Part shown: one piece after another, positions 34,497 through 44,300 of the stretch
Numbering within the stretch: position 1 is the stretch's first letter
Layout of the letters: each line of letters starts with the position of its first letter
NCBI GenBank assembly: GCA_028673005.1
Contig: CM054120.1
Span: 76,133,533 to 76,197,532 of the forward strand
Direction: 5' to 3'
DNA: 64,000 nucleotides
From: Tanypteryx hageni
Lineage: Eukaryota > Arthropoda > Insecta > Odonata > Petaluridae
Notes under the pieces: model-generated
Seen by the model: only the letters and a program-made list of their open reading frames with translations
What the model was told of the DNA's origin: nothing
Database searches by the model: none
Made by a program: the position numbers and the translations under genes

Positions 34497-37400
34497 CCCT
34501 TAATCTCTCCCTCCCTTCCTCCCTCCCTCACATGCTCACACTCTCCCTTCCTCCCCCCTTCCTCACTCTCTTCCTACCTTCCTATCTCCCTCCATCTGTC
34601 TCTCTCCCTTCCTCTCTCCCTTCCTCTCTCCCTCCCTTCCTCTCTCCCTCCCTTCCATTCTCCCTCCCTCCCTTCCTCTCTCCCTCCCTTCCTCTCTCCC
34701 TCCCCTTCCTCTCTCCCTCCCTTCCTCTCTCCCTCCCTTCCTCTCTCCCTTCCTCTCTCCCTTCCTCTCTCCTTCCATCTGTCCCCCTCCCTTCCTCTCT
34801 ACATCCCTTTCTCTCTCCCTCCCTTCCTTTCTCCCTCCCTTCCTCTCTCCCTCTCTTCATCTCTCCCTCCCTTCCTCTCTCCCTCCCTTCCTCTCTCCCT
34901 CCCTTCCTCTCTCCCTCCATCTGTCTCTCTCCCTCCCTTCCTCTCTCCCTCCCTTCCTCTCTCCCTCCCTTTCTCTCTCTCTTCCTTCCTCTCTCCCTCC
35001 TTTCCTCTCTCCCACCTTTCCTCTCTCCCTCCCTTCCTCCCCCCTTCCTTCATCTCTTCCTCCATCTGTCTCCCTCCCTTCCTCTCTCCCTCCCTTCCTC
35101 ATTCCCTTCCTCTCTCTCTTCCTCTCTCCCTCCATCTGTCTCTCTCCCTCCCTTCCTCTCTCCCTCGCTTCCTCACTCCTTACCTTCCTTTCTCCCTCCC
35201 TTCTACTCTCCCTCCCTTCCTCTCTCCCTCCCTTCCTCTCTCCCTCCTTTCCTTTCCCCCTTCCTCCCTCTCTTCCTCCCTTCCTCACTCCTTCCCATCC
35301 TCTCTCCCTCCCTTCCACCCCCCTTCCTCCTTCTCTTCCTCCCTTCCTCTCTCCCTCCCCCCCTTCCTCATTCTCTTCCTCCCTTCCTTTCTCCCTCCAT
35401 CTGTCTCCCTCCCTCTCTCCCTACCTTCCTCTCTCCCTCCCTTCCTCTCTCCCTCCCTTCCTCTCTCACAAATCTGTCTCCCTCCCTTCCTCTCTCCCTC
35501 CCTTCCTCTCTCCCTCCCTTAGTCCCCCCTTCCTCCTTCTCTTCCTTCCTTCCTCTCTCCCTCTATCTGTCTCCCTCCCTTCCTCTCTCCCTCTCTCTCT
35601 CCCTTCCTCTCTCCCTCCCTTCCTTTCTCCATTCTTCTTTCCTCCCACCCTCTCATCCTCCCTTTCTCTCTCCCTTCCTTCTTCTCTTCCTCCCTTCCTC
35701 TCTCCCTCCCTTCTTCTCTCCCTCCCTTCATCTCTCCCTCCCTTCCTCTCTCCTTCCCTCCCTCTCTCCATCCCTTCCTCTCTCCTTCCCTTCCTATCTC
35801 CCTTCCTTCCTCTCTCCCACCCTTCCACTCTCCCTCCCGTCCTCTCCCCCTTCCTTCCTCTCTTCATCCCTTAATCTCTCCCTCCCTCCCTCACTTCCTC
35901 TCACCCTCCCTTCCTCCCCCCTTCCTCCTTCCCTTCCTACCTTCCTCTCTCCTTGCATCTGTATCCTTCCCTTGTTCTCTGCCTTGCTTCCTCTCTCCCA
36001 CCCTTCCACCCTCCCTCCCTTCCTCTCCCCCCTTCCTTCCTCTCTTCATCCCTTAATCTCTCCCTCCCTTCCTCCCTCTCTCACATCCTCTCACTCTCCC
36101 TTCCTCCCCCCTTCCTCATTCTATTCCTACCTTCCTCTCTCCCTCCATCTGTCTCCCTCCCTTCTTTTCTGCCTACCTTCCTCTCTCCTTCCCTTCCTCT
36201 CTCCCTCCCATCCTCTCTCCCCCCCTTCCTCTCACCCTCCCTTTCTCTCTCCCTCCCTTCCTCTATCCCTTCCTCTCTCCCTTCCTCTCTCCCTTCCTCT
36301 CTCCCTCCCTTCCTCTCTCCCTCCCTTATTCTCTCCCTCCCTTCCTCTCTCCCTCCCTCTCTCGCTCCCTTCCTTTCTCCCTCCCTTCCTCTCTCCCTCC
36401 CTTCCTCTCTCCCTTCCTCTCTACCTCCATCTGTCTCTCTCCCTCCCTTCCTCTCTCCCTCCCTTTCTCTCTCCTTCCCTTTCTCTTTCCCTCCCTTCCT
36501 CTCTCCCTCCCTTACTCTCTCCCTCCCTTCCTCTCTCCCTACTTTCCTCTCTCCCTCCCCTTCTCTCTCCCTCCCTTCCTCTCTCCCACCTTTCCTCTCT
36601 CCCTCCCTTCCTCCCCCCTTCCTCCATCTCTTCCTCCATCTGTCTCCCTACCTTCATCTCTCCCTCCCGTCTTCATTCCCTTCCTCTCTCTTTTCCTCTC
36701 TCCCTCCATCTGTCTCTCTCCCTCCTTTCCTCTATCTCTCGCTTCCTCTCTCCCTCTCTTCCTTTCTCCCTCCCTTCTACTCTCCCTCCCTTCCTCTCTC
36801 CCTCCCTTCCTCTCTCCCTCCTTTCCTCTCCCCCTTCCTCCCTCTCTTCCTCCCTTCCTCACTCCTTCCCTTCCTCTCTCCCTCCCTTACTCCCCCCTTC
36901 CTCCTTCTCTTCCTCCCTTCCTCTCTCCCTCCCCCCTTCCTCATTCTCTTCCTCCCTTCCTTTCTCCCTACATCTGTCTCCCTCCCTCTCTCCCTCCCTT
37001 CCTCTCTCCCTCCCTTCCTATCTCCCCCCTTCCTCTCACCCTCCCTTCCTCCCCCCTTCCTCCTTCTCTTCCTACCTTCCTCTCTCCCTCCATCTGTCTC
37101 CCTCCCTTCTTCACTCCCTCTCTTCCTCTCTCCCTCCCTCCTCTCTTTCTCCCATCTTCTCTCCCTCCCTTCCTCTCTCCCTCCCTTCCTCTCTCCCTCC
37201 CTCTCTCCCTCCCTCTCTCCCTCCCTTCCTCTCTCCCTCCTTTCCTCTCTCCTTCCATTCCTCCCCCCTTCCTCCTTCTCTTCCTCCCTTCCTCTCTTCC
37301 TCCATCTGTCTCCCTCCCTTCCACTCTCTCTCCCTTCCTGTCTCCCTTAACCTCTTCCTCCCTCCATCTCATCCTCCCTTCCTCTCTCCCTCCCTTCCTC

Positions 37401-38667
37401 TCTCCCTCCCTTCTTCTCTCCCTCCCCTTCTCTCTCCCTCCCTTCCTCTCTCCCTCCCTTCCTCTTTCCCTCACTTCCTCCCCCCTTCCTCCTTCTCTTC
37501 CTCCCTTCCTCTCTCCCTCCATCTGTCTATCTCCCTTCCTCTCTCCCTCCCTTCCACTCTCCCTCCCTTCCTATCTCCCTCCCTTCCTCTTTCCCTCCCT
37601 ACCTCTCACCCTCCCTTCCTCTCTCCCTCCATCTGTCTCCCTCCCTTCCTCTCTCCCTCCCTTCCACTCTTCCTCCCTTCCTCTCTCCCTCCTTTCCTCT
37701 CTCCCTCCCTTCTCTCTCCATCCCTTCCTCTCTCCCTCCCTTCCTCTCTCCCTCCCTTCCTCTCTCCCTCCCTTCCTCTCTCCTTCCCTTCCTCTCTCCC
37801 ACCCTTCCACTCTCCCTCCCTTCCTCTCCCCCTTCCTTCCTCTCTTCATACCTTAATCTCTCCCTCCCTTCCTCCCTCCCTTCCTCCCTCCCTCACATCC
37901 TCTCACTCCCTTCCTCCCCCCCTTCCTCATTCTCTTTCTACCTTCCTCTCTCCCTCCATCTGTCCCCCCTCCCTTCCTCTCTCCCTCTCTTCCTCTTTCC
38001 CTCCCTTCCTCCCCCTTCCTCCATCTCTTCCTCCCTTCCTCTCACCCTCCATCTGTCTCCCTACCTTCCTCTCTCCCTCTCTTCCTCTCCCTCACTTCCT
38101 ACCCCCAATCCTCCCTCTCTTCTTCCCTTCCTCTCTCCCTCCATCTTCCTCCCTCCCGTCCTCTCTCCCTCCCTTCCTCTCTCCCTCCCTTCCTCTCCCT
38201 CCCTTCATCTCTCCCTCCATCTGTATCCCTCCCTTCGTCTCTCCCTCCATCTGTATCCCTCCCTTCCTCTCTCCCTCCCTTCCTCATTCCCTTCCTCTCT
38301 CTCTTCCTCACTCCCTCCATCAGTCTCTCTCCCTCCCTTCCTCTCTCTCTCTCTCGCTTCCTCTCTCCCTCTCTTCCTTTCTCCCTCCATTCTACTCTCC
38401 CTCCCTTCCTCTCACCCTCCCTTCCTCCCCCCTTCCTCCTTCTCTTCCTACCTTCCTCTCTCCCTCCATCTGTCTCCCTCCCTTCTTCACTCCCCCTCTT
38501 CCTCTCTCCCTCCATTCCTCTCTTCCTCCCATCTTCTCTCCCTCCCTTCCTCTCTCTCTCCCTTCCTCTCTCCTTCCCTCTCTCCCGCCCTCTCTCCCTC
38601 CCTTCCTCTCTCCCTCCTTTCCTCTCTACCTCCCTTCTTCTCTCCCTCCCCTTCTCTCTCCCTCCCC

Positions 38668-38702
38668 GCCAATAAAGACATTTTTCTTTCTTTCTTTCTT
38701 TC
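38668..38702 (+). mobile_element. LINE family-C micro-fragment with (TTTC)n tail, copy 1
   Basis: GCCAATAAAGACATTTTTC followed by (TTTC)n stands out from the pure CT context. It matches the very 3' end of the family-A LINE (CGAATAAAGACGATTATC then (TATC)n) in form: a polyadenylation-like AATAAAGAC followed by a tetranucleotide tail ending in TC. It would be an extreme 5' truncation of only about 17 bp of body. An alternative is a chance AATAAA next to a microsatellite. Confidence 0.55.
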
Positions 38703-38905
38703 CTCTCTCCCTCCCTCCATTCCTCTCCCCTTCCTACTTCTCTTCCTCCCTTCCTCTCTTCCTCCATCTGTCTCCCTCCCTTCCACTCTCCCTCCCTTCC
38801 TCTCTCCCTTCACCTCTTCCTCCCTCCCTCTCATCCTCCCTTCCTCTCTCCCTCCCTTCCTCTCTACCTCCCTTCTTCTCTCCCTCCCCTTCTCTCTCCC
38901 TCCCC

Positions 38906-38941
38906 GCCAATAAAGACATTTTTCTTTCTTTCTTTCTTTCC
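38906..38941 (+). mobile_element. LINE family-C micro-fragment with (TTTC)n tail, copy 2
   Basis: Same sequence as the copy 238 bp upstream, with the same preceding satellite (CTTCTCTCCCTCCCCTTCTC then CCCGCC). The flank identity means the second copy arose by local duplication of the segment, not by a new insertion. Confidence 0.55.
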
Positions 38942-39503
38942 TCTCTCCCTCCCTTCCTCTTTCCCTCCCTTCCTCCCCCCTTCCTAATTCTCTTCCTCCA
39001 TTCCTCTCTCCCTCCATCTGTCTCCCTTCCTTACTCTCACCCTCCCTTCCTCTCTCCCTCCCTACCTCTCTCCCTCCCTTCCTCCCTCCCTCCCTTCCTC
39101 CCTCTCTCCCTTCCTCTCTCCCTCCATTCTTCTCTCAGTCCCTTACTCTCTCTGTCCCTTCCTCTCTCCCTCTCTTCCTCTCACCCTCCCTTCCTCTTTC
39201 CCTCCCTTCCTCCCCCTTCCTCCTTCTCTTCCTCCCTCCCTCTCTCCCCTCCATCTGTCTCCCTCCCTTCCTCTCTTACTCCCTTCCTCTCTCCCTCCCT
39301 TCCTCTCTCCATCCCTTCCGCTCTCCCTCCCTTCCTCTCTCCCTCCCTTCCTCTCTCCCTCCCTCCCTCTCTCCCTACCTTCCTCTCTCCCTCCCTTCCT
39401 CTCTCCCTCCCTTCCTCTCTCCCACCCTTCCACTCTCCCTCCCGTCCTCTCCCCCTTCCTTCCTCTCTTCATCCCTTAATCTCTCCCTCCCTTCCTCCCT
39501 CCC

Positions 39504-40208
39504 TCACATCCTCTTACTCTCCCTTCCTCCCCCCTTCCTCATTCTCTTCCTACCTTCCTCTCTCCCTCCATCTGTCTCCCTCCCTTCTTCTCTGCCTACC
39601 TTCCTCTCTCCCTCCATCTGTCTCCTTCCCTTGTTCTCTGCCTCGCTTCCTCTCTCCCACCCTTCCACTCTCCCTCCCTTCCTCTCCCCCATCCTTCCTC
39701 TCTGCATCCCTTAATCTCTCCCTCCCTTCCTCCCTCCCTCACATCCTCTCACTCTCCCTTCCTCCCCCCTTCCTCACTCTCTTCCTAAATTCCTCTCTCC
39801 CTCCATCTGTCTCCCTCCCTTCTTCTCTGCCTATCTTCCTCTCTCTCTCCATCTGTCTCCTTCCCTTGTTCTCTGCCTCGTTTCCTCTCTCCCACCCTTC
39901 CACTCTCCCTCCCTTCCTCTCCTCCTTCCTTCCTCTCTTCATCCCTTAATCTCTCCCTCCCTTCCTCCCTCCCTCACATCCTCTCACTCTCCCTTCCTCC
40001 CCCCTTCCTCATTCTCTTCCTACCTTCCTCTCTCCCTCCATCTGTCTCCTTCCCTTCTTCTCTGCCTACCTTCCTCTCTCCCTCCATCTGTCTCCTTCCC
40101 TTGTTCTCTGCCTCGCTTCCTCTCTCCCACCCTTCCACTCTCCCTCCTTTCCTCTCCCCCTTCCTTCCTCTCTTCATCCCTTAATCTCTCCCTCCCTTCC
40201 TCCCTCCC
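39504..40208 (+). repeat. 235-bp tandem unit, three copies plus a partial
   Basis: Units start at 39504, 39739 and 39974, exactly 235 bp apart, and a fourth begins near 40209 before diverging. Each contains CCTCCCCCCTTCCTCAYTCT, CTCCATCTGTCTCC twice, TTGTTCTCTGCCTCG and CTTCATCCCTTAATCTC. The copies differ at only a handful of sites, so this is a young local amplification. Confidence 0.8.
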
Positions 40209-41954
40209 TCACATCCTCTCACTCTCCCTTCCTCCCCCCTTCCTCACTCTCTTCCTACCTTCCTCTCTCCCTCCATCTGTCTCCCTCCCTTCTTCTCTGC
40301 CTACCTTCCTCTCTCCCTCCCTTCCTCTCTCCCTCCCATCCTCTCTCCCCCCTTCCTCTCTCCCTCCCTTTCTCTCTCCCTCCTTTCCTCTCTCCCTCCC
40401 TTCCTCTCTGCCTTCCTCTCTCCCTTCCTCTCTCCCTCCCTTCCTCTCTCCCTCCCTTCCATTCTTCCTCCCTCCCTTCCTCTCTCTCTCCCTTCCTCTC
40501 TCCCTCCCTTCCTCTCTCCCTCCCTTCCTCTCTCCCCCTCTTCCTCTCTCCCTTCCTCTCTCCCTTCCTCTCTCCTTCCATCTGTCCCCCTCCCTTCCTC
40601 TCTACCTCCCTTTCTCTCTCCCTCCCTTTCTCTTTCCCTCCCTTCCTCTCTCCCTCCCTTCCTTTCTCCCTCCCTTCCTCCCTTCCTCTCTCCCTCCCTT
40701 CCTCTCTCCCTCCCTTCCTCTCTCCCTCCCTTCCTCTCTCCCTTCCTATCTCCCTCCATCTGTCTCTCTCCCTCCCTTCCTCTCTCCCTCCCTTCCTCCC
40801 TCCCTCCCTTTCTCTCTCTCTCCCTTCCTCTCTCCCTCCTTTCCTCTCTCCCACCTTTCCTCTCTCCCTCCCTTCCTCCCCCCTTCCTTCATCTCTTCCT
40901 CCATCTGTCTCCCTCCCTTCCTCTCTCCCTCCCTTCCTCATTCCCTTCCTCTCTCTCTTCCTCTTTCCCTCCATCTGTCTCTCTCCCTCCCTTCCTCTCT
41001 CCCTCGCTTCCTCACTCCCTACCATCCTTTCTCCCTCCCTTCTACTCTCCCTCCCTTCTTCTCTCCCTCCCTTCCTCTCTCCCTCCTTTCCTTTCCCCCT
41101 TCCTCCCTTCCTCACTCCTTCCCATCCTCTCTCCCTCCCTTCCTCCCCCCTTCCTCCTTCTCTTCCTCCCTTCCTCTCTCCCTCCCACCTTCCTCATTCT
41201 CTTCCTCCCTTGCTTTCTCCCTCCATCTGTCTCCCTCCCTCTCTCCCTCCCTTCCTCTCTCCCTCCCTTCCTCCCCCCTTCCTCCTTCTCTTCCTTCCTT
41301 CCTCTCTCCCTCTATCTGTCTCCCTCCCTTCCTCTCTCCCTCTCTCTCTCCCTTCCTCTCTCCCTCCCTTCCTTTCTCCATTCTTCTTTCCTCCCACCCT
41401 CTCATCCTCCCTTTCTCTCTCCCTTCCTTCTTCTCTTCCTCCCTTCCTCTCTCCCTCCCTTTTTCTCTCCCTCCCTTCCTCTCTCCCTCCCTTCCTCTCT
41501 CCCTCCCTCCCTCTCTCCCTCCCTTCCTCTCTCCTTCCCTTCCTCTCTCCCTCTCTTCCTCTCTCCCACCCTTCCACTCTCCCTCCCGTCCTCTCCCCCT
41601 TCCTTCCTCTCTTCATCCCTTAATCTCTCCCTCCCTCCCTCACTTCCTCTCACCCTCCCTTCCTCCCCCCTTCCTCCTTCCCTTCCTACCTTCCTCTCTC
41701 CTTCCATCTGTATCCTTCCCTTGTTCTCTGCCTCGCTTCCTCTCTCCCACCCTTCCACTCTCCCTCCCTTCCTCTCCCCCTTCCTTACTCTCTTCATCCC
41801 TTAATCTCTCCCTCCCTTCCTCCCTCACTCACATCCTCTCACTCTCCCTTCCTCCCCCCTTCCTCATTCTATTCCTACCTTCCTCTCTCCCTCCATCTGT
41901 CTCCCTCCCTTCTTTTCTGCCTACCTTCCTCTCTCCTTCCCTTCCTCTCTCCCC

Positions 41955-42054
41955 TTTTTTTTTTCTTGTATTTATTATATTGACGAAGGGTTAAATGTAA
42001 GAATGGACATTCTGGTCTAAATTTCGCCCGAATAAAGACGATTATCTATCTATC
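41955..42054 (+). mobile_element. 5'-truncated family-A LINE 3' end, + orientation
   Basis: A 100-bp insert in the CT array: a T-run, TTGTATTTATTATATTGACG, the AAGGGTTAAATGTAAGAATG block, TTCTGGTCTAAATTTCGCCC, GAATAAAGACGATTATC and the tail (TATC)n, then CCTCCC. It is nearly identical to the last 100 bp of the full-length LINE at 59.1 kb but in the opposite orientation. Paralogous satellite blocks without the insert (for example near 36200) read CTCTCTCCCTCCCATCC straight through, fixing the insertion point and a likely TCCC target duplication. Confidence 0.85.
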
Positions 42055-42450
42055 CCTCCCATCCTCTCTCCCCCCCTTCCTCTCTCCCTCCCTTTCTCTC
42101 TCCCTCCCTTCCTCTCTCCCTTCATCTCTCCCTTACTTCCTCTCTCCCTCCCTTATTCTCTCCCTCCCTTCCTCTCTCCCTCCCTCTCTCGCTCCCTTCC
42201 TTTCTCCCTCCCTTCCTCTCTCCCTCCCTTCCTCCCTTTCTCTCTCCCTCCATCTGTCTCCCTCCCTTCCTCTCTCCCTCCCTTCCTCTCTCCCCCCTTC
42301 CTCTCTTCCTCGCTTCCTCTCTCCACCCCTTCCTCCCCTCCTTCTCCCTTCCTCCCCCCTTCCTCATTCTCTTCCTACCTTCCTCTCTCCCTCCATCTGT
42401 CTCCCTCCCTTCTTCTCTGCCTACCTTCCTCTCTCCTTCCCTTCCTCTCT

Positions 42451-42950
42451 NNNNNNNNNNNNNNNNNNNNNNNNNNNNNNNNNNNNNNNNNNNNNNNNNN
42501 NNNNNNNNNNNNNNNNNNNNNNNNNNNNNNNNNNNNNNNNNNNNNNNNNNNNNNNNNNNNNNNNNNNNNNNNNNNNNNNNNNNNNNNNNNNNNNNNNNNN
42601 NNNNNNNNNNNNNNNNNNNNNNNNNNNNNNNNNNNNNNNNNNNNNNNNNNNNNNNNNNNNNNNNNNNNNNNNNNNNNNNNNNNNNNNNNNNNNNNNNNNN
42701 NNNNNNNNNNNNNNNNNNNNNNNNNNNNNNNNNNNNNNNNNNNNNNNNNNNNNNNNNNNNNNNNNNNNNNNNNNNNNNNNNNNNNNNNNNNNNNNNNNNN
42801 NNNNNNNNNNNNNNNNNNNNNNNNNNNNNNNNNNNNNNNNNNNNNNNNNNNNNNNNNNNNNNNNNNNNNNNNNNNNNNNNNNNNNNNNNNNNNNNNNNNN
42901 NNNNNNNNNNNNNNNNNNNNNNNNNNNNNNNNNNNNNNNNNNNNNNNNNN
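42451..42950. other. Assembly gap (500 N)
   Basis: Exactly 500 Ns, the usual placeholder for a gap of unknown size. Sequence to the left is CT-rich on +, sequence to the right is GA-rich on +, so the array changes orientation across the gap. Neither the true length nor the continuity can be judged from this sequence. Confidence 0.98.
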
Positions 42951-43128
42951 AGGAAGAGAGGGAGGAAGGGGTGGAGGAAGGGAGGGAGAGGAAGAGAGGG
43001 AGAGAGGAAGGGAGGGAGAGAGAAGGGAGGGAGAAAGATGGGGGGATAGTGGAAGGGAGGAAGAAAGGAAGGGAGGTAGAGAGGAAGGGAGGGAGAGAGG
43101 AAGGGAGAGAGCGAGAAGGGGAGGGAAA

Positions 43129-43514
43129 GACAGGCAGACAGACAAACGACTTTATTAAGGCGAAATTGAGACTATGTAGCCCCTTCCTACTTTTTACCCT
43201 TACGTCATATAAGTAATTACAATATTTACAAAATAAGAGAAATTAATTACATACAGATTTTAACAAAATACAAATTAATTACAAGTTAATATACTTGTTA
43301 TTAGATAACCGAGCATTACCAAATAATGTTAGGTTTGTGGGTCATAAAAAACTGTGTATCTGTTATGTATTAACACAGAAAAATTCCCACTACGGAAAAA
43401 CCCCCTACGAAGAGAAGAGAGGAGTAAATAGCCGCGAAAATTTCTAAAATATTTCAGGGGAAGGAAAGAAAAAAAAATCAATAATATGAGAAAGAGAGGG
43501 AAAAAAACATTCAG
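43129..43514 (-). mobile_element. LINE family-B 3'-UTR copy 5 (minus)
   Basis: Minus-strand equivalent of the left-array copies: (GACA)n-type tail at 43129-43146, then TTATTAAGGCGAAATTGAGA, TTTACCCTTACGTCATATAA and so on to ACATTCAGGAAG at 43514. It differs from the left copies by TTATTAAGG in place of TTTTTAGGG near the tail. The two 'flavours' of B among minus-strand copies (43.1/52.2/63.5 kb versus 45.7/54.8 kb) alternate, marking a two-unit higher-order repeat. Confidence 0.8.
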
Positions 43515-43668
43515 GAAGAGGAAGGGAGGGAAACAGATGGAGGGAGAGAGAAAGGGAGGAAGAGAAGGAGGAAAGGGGGAGGAAGGGAGGGAAAGAGGAA
43601 AGGAGGGAGAGAGGAAGGGAGGGAGAGAGGAAGGGAGGGAGAGAGAAAAGGAGCGAGAGAGGAAGGGA

Positions 43669-44300
43669 TAGATAGATAGATATCCGTCTTTATTCGGGCG
43701 AAATTTAGACCAGAAGGTCCATTCTTACATTTAACCCTTCGTCAATATAATAAACACAAGAAAATGAATAAAATAAGGTATAACAAAATACATTATATAA
43801 ACATTATGTACCTAAATCTTACTAATTAAAAAGATAAAATTGAATACACATTTGTGTTTGTGGGGAAAATCTAGGTAAAAACAGACATGTCCTCCCTAGC
43901 AAAACCCACGCAGGAAAACACCCACTAAGAAGGGGGGTGTGAAAAACCTGCGAAAACCCTAGATAGTGTACATAAGGTAATACACAACTACAACATTTAA
44001 TAGGAAGGAGTATGTACAGTGGGAGAGTTCGTATATACAGCGTAATTATATACCGTCATAAAAAAGTACACGTAAATGTAATAGCGTAATGTAAACAAGA
44101 AATATACAAGTATGTAGAATGAGATGAAATATACATGAAATATATACAATGAATGAATATAAAGAATGTTGTTGGGGCATGCATATTATAAGAAAGCAGG
44201 AAAAGATATAAAATACATAAATAATATAATACAATATAAAATAATATAAAACAATAGCAAAAAAAATAAAAACAACACAAAAAAATACAAACAATAGAAG
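43669..44300 (-). mobile_element. 5'-truncated family-A LINE 3' end (~630 bp)
   Basis: It begins with (GATA)n, then TCCGTCTTTATTCGGGCGAA and the rest of the family-A 3'-UTR up to AAATACAAACAATAGAAG. It aligns with 59106-59800 of the full-length element, except that the latter carries a TA/CA microsatellite. Flanking AAGGGA at 43663-43668 and 44302-44307 is a 6-bp target duplication. The uninterrupted sequence GAGGAAGGGAGGGAGAGAGA is present at 49331 and 46271, confirming this as a real insertion into the satellite. Confidence 0.88.

Larger units (their letters stand above)
21010..42450 (+). repeat. CT minisatellite array, 16-bp unit, pyrimidine strand
   Basis: The basic unit is CCCTCCCTTCCTCTCT (16 bp), degenerate by C/T swaps and occasional A or G. 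It is organised into longer blocks recognisable by landmarks such as CTCCATCTGTCTCCCTCCC, CCTCCCCCCTTCCTCCTTCT and CTTCATCCCTTAATCTCTCC. Four family-B LINE 3'-UTR copies interrupt it at 21.67, 24.37, 26.31 and 29.25 kb, a LINE-A fragment at 41.96 kb and two (TTTC)n fragments at 38.7-38.9 kb. From 29.6 to 41.9 kb it is nearly pure. Since 16 is not a multiple of 3, all three frames cycle through the same 16-residue Leu/Pro/Ser peptide and rarely hit stops, so the very long open frames here are not genes. Confidence 0.95.

Noticed and set aside
34532..39949. 1805-codon open frame encoding a Leu/Pro/Ser repeat protein
   Set aside because: It is an unavoidable product of the stop-poor 16-bp CT repeat. 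All frames give the same peptide, there is no start context, promoter or domain, and the same holds for every long frame from 21 to 59 kb.
21010..42450. CRISPR-like array of regular repeats
   Set aside because: There are no unique spacers between constant repeats. The repeat is a degenerate 16-bp minisatellite in a eukaryotic context.
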